Source of the DNA: Holothuria scabra
Taxonomy: Eukaryota > Echinodermata > Holothuroidea > Aspidochirotida > Holothuriidae
Reading direction: 5' to 3'
NCBI GenBank assembly: GCA_037179385.1
Contig: CM074179.1
Span: 28,650,046 to 28,714,045, forward strand
Length of the DNA: 64,000 nucleotides
Below are positions 62,906-64,000 of this stretch, piece by piece (the first letter of the stretch is position 1; the number at the start of each line of letters is the position of its first letter). The notes below the pieces were generated by a model, which made no database searches, was not told the origin of the DNA, and saw nothing but the letters and a program-made list of their open reading frames with translations. A program made the position numbers and the translations under genes.

Positions 62906-63111
62906 TACACACACACACACGCACACACACACACATATATACATATATACACACACACGCCATCATGATTGCATTGGTTTCTCTTACCATCGAAACCAAA
63001 AATTGATGGCTGAAAAATGGGGTAAATGCCTTGAGGTAGGGTGAGGCACTTTCGTCAGATCAGACAATTACCCAGCACTCAAATTTGACTAGTTACAACC
63101 CTGCTTACCAC

Positions 63112-64000
63112 ATATAATTGTGTGGTAATGTGTGGCTACTGATAATTTACTCACCCAAAGGTAAACTGCTTGATTGATAGTTTAGAGGTAATTTATAAAG
63201 GGTGGACAAAAAGTATTCTGTCACTGTGCAACACTCCACATTACTATTTTTTCTACAGACAGAGCTACTTTTGAAACCATTGACCTTTGCTATTTACCTT
63301 TGATATTTATGTCAAGAGACACTGCGAACATCCTGAAAAATTTTATAAGAGGGGAATTTACTCCCTGATCTGGACTCATTAAAGTGGATCTGATCTACGT
63401 GAAATGAACTCGTTTTGGTAGTATGACACCATAACCTTCAAAAAGACAGTGCAGTAGTTGAATATGCTTCCTCCACATTAAAGGGAAATATTGTGTTTAA
63501 AATGCTTTAACAAAGAGTACAAAGAAAATGGCTCAGACACTATTCAACAATTAAGCCTTAATAATGAACCCCAGCAATAGCTACATCTCTTCAAAATACT
63601 ATGTGCAAGAAGAGCCATGGACCTTGCATCATTTGAAATGTTGAAGGTTTGGGTGAACAAATGATTCTTCAGCAACAAACAGCTGAATTTGTAGCTGTGG
63701 GGAACTTATTTCTTGAAAAGAAGGCTACCACACTGCCATTTGTTGATAATCTATCACCCTGTGCCAATAGATACTTGTTTTAAAAGGATAAATTTTTCTT
63801 GCTGAACAAACCCAATATTTCCCTTTTCGCTTTTTTTGATCATGGATTGCAGGGCCTGCATCTTCACAACAACACTAGCTGTTAATGATGTCTTGTTGCA
63901 TCTTTTACATCTATCATACTTCCTTTGAATGATGCATAATTACATCTTTTACTGTACATCTATCATAATATTTATAAATGATGCTAAATTACACCTTTAA
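63112..64000. other. MASTL intron, no exon recognised
   Basis: Contains a GTGCAACACTCCACATTACT block shared with the dispersed repeats at 5845-6860 and 8276-9125. No N-lobe kinase exon (glycine loop or VAIK) was found here on the minus strand. Confidence 0.5.

Larger units (their letters stand above)
59720..63002 (+). mobile_element. Helentron-like non-autonomous element, copy 3 (divergent subfamily)
   Basis: Order: 5' subterminal GGTTTCGATG (59722-59731), array of 145-bp units, (CA)n, then CGCCAT..TGCAT and the 3' hairpin. The hairpin is TTGGTTTC (62974-62981) / GAAACCAA (62992-62999), preceded by CATCGAAACC as the inverse of the 5' word. In copies 1 and 2 both ends instead carry GGTTCCTTG/CAAGGAACC, so the two ends have changed together. 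A solo LTR is inserted in the CA tract. No Rep/helicase frame. Confidence 0.75.
59530..63103. mobile_element. hAT-type element holding a Helentron-like element and a solo LTR
   Basis: Left end CAGGGTTGTACTGTAG, right end (inverted) CAGGGTTGTAACTAGTC, with perfect 8-bp duplication CTTACCAC at 59522-59529 and 63104-63111. GCACTC words lie near both ends. The hAT sequence itself is probably only 59530 to about 59715 plus about 63003-63103; the rest arrived by later insertions. It lies in the MASTL intron 5' of the catalytic-loop exon. Confidence 0.88.

Overview
The window is eukaryotic, AT-rich and repeat-dense, with one recognisable host gene in GT-AG exons and many degraded transposons. A Greatwall/MASTL kinase with vertebrate-like motif order, Penelope-type and Helentron-like elements, and abundant hAT and TTAA-type MITEs suggest a marine invertebrate animal. 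A deuterostome such as an echinoderm is plausible, but the sequence alone does not fix the taxon. No bacterial-style operon, rRNA, functional tRNA or CRISPR array is seen.

Host gene: MASTL (Greatwall) lies on the minus strand. Seven consecutive coding exons with compatible phases are visible: 59238-59326, 57648-57760, 51974-53176, 49550-49730, 46749-46862, 44785-44886 and 27203-27313. They run from the catalytic loop (RDLKPDN) and DFG motif, through the long linker typical of Greatwall, to the activation loop/APE (GTPDYLAPE), the rest of the C-lobe and the start of the C-terminal tail ([16 protein letters not shown]). The N-lobe exons should lie beyond position 64000. The short last exon should lie below 27203, but I could not identify it. 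The 17.5-kb intron 27314-44784 is packed with mobile elements.

Left part (1-27202): the 3' end of a frameshifted Penelope-like retroelement (linker plus GIY-YIG nuclease) is followed by a hammerhead-ribozyme-like motif and a long (TA)n tract. Then come MITEs with TTAA flanks, tRNA-derived SINEs, foldback repeats, and two copies of a Helentron-like (HINE/pearl/Tsp-style) element. One of these copies carries an intact TA-flanked MITE.

Right part (59330-64000): a nested stack. A hAT-type element with a perfect 8-bp target duplication contains a third Helentron-like element. That element carries an array of a 145-bp repeat, and its (CA)n tract is split by a 1355-bp solo LTR with a 5-bp target duplication.

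Two themes stand out. First, the Helentron-like elements carry many nuclear-receptor half-sites: perfect DR1 motifs in most 145-bp units, and rows of AGGTCA at 10-bp spacing. Second, many unrelated short DNA transposons here are internally self-similar, each filled with its own short word in repeated copies, which looks like repeated expansion of subterminal binding sites. Neither has a demonstrated function; both can be tested by computation.
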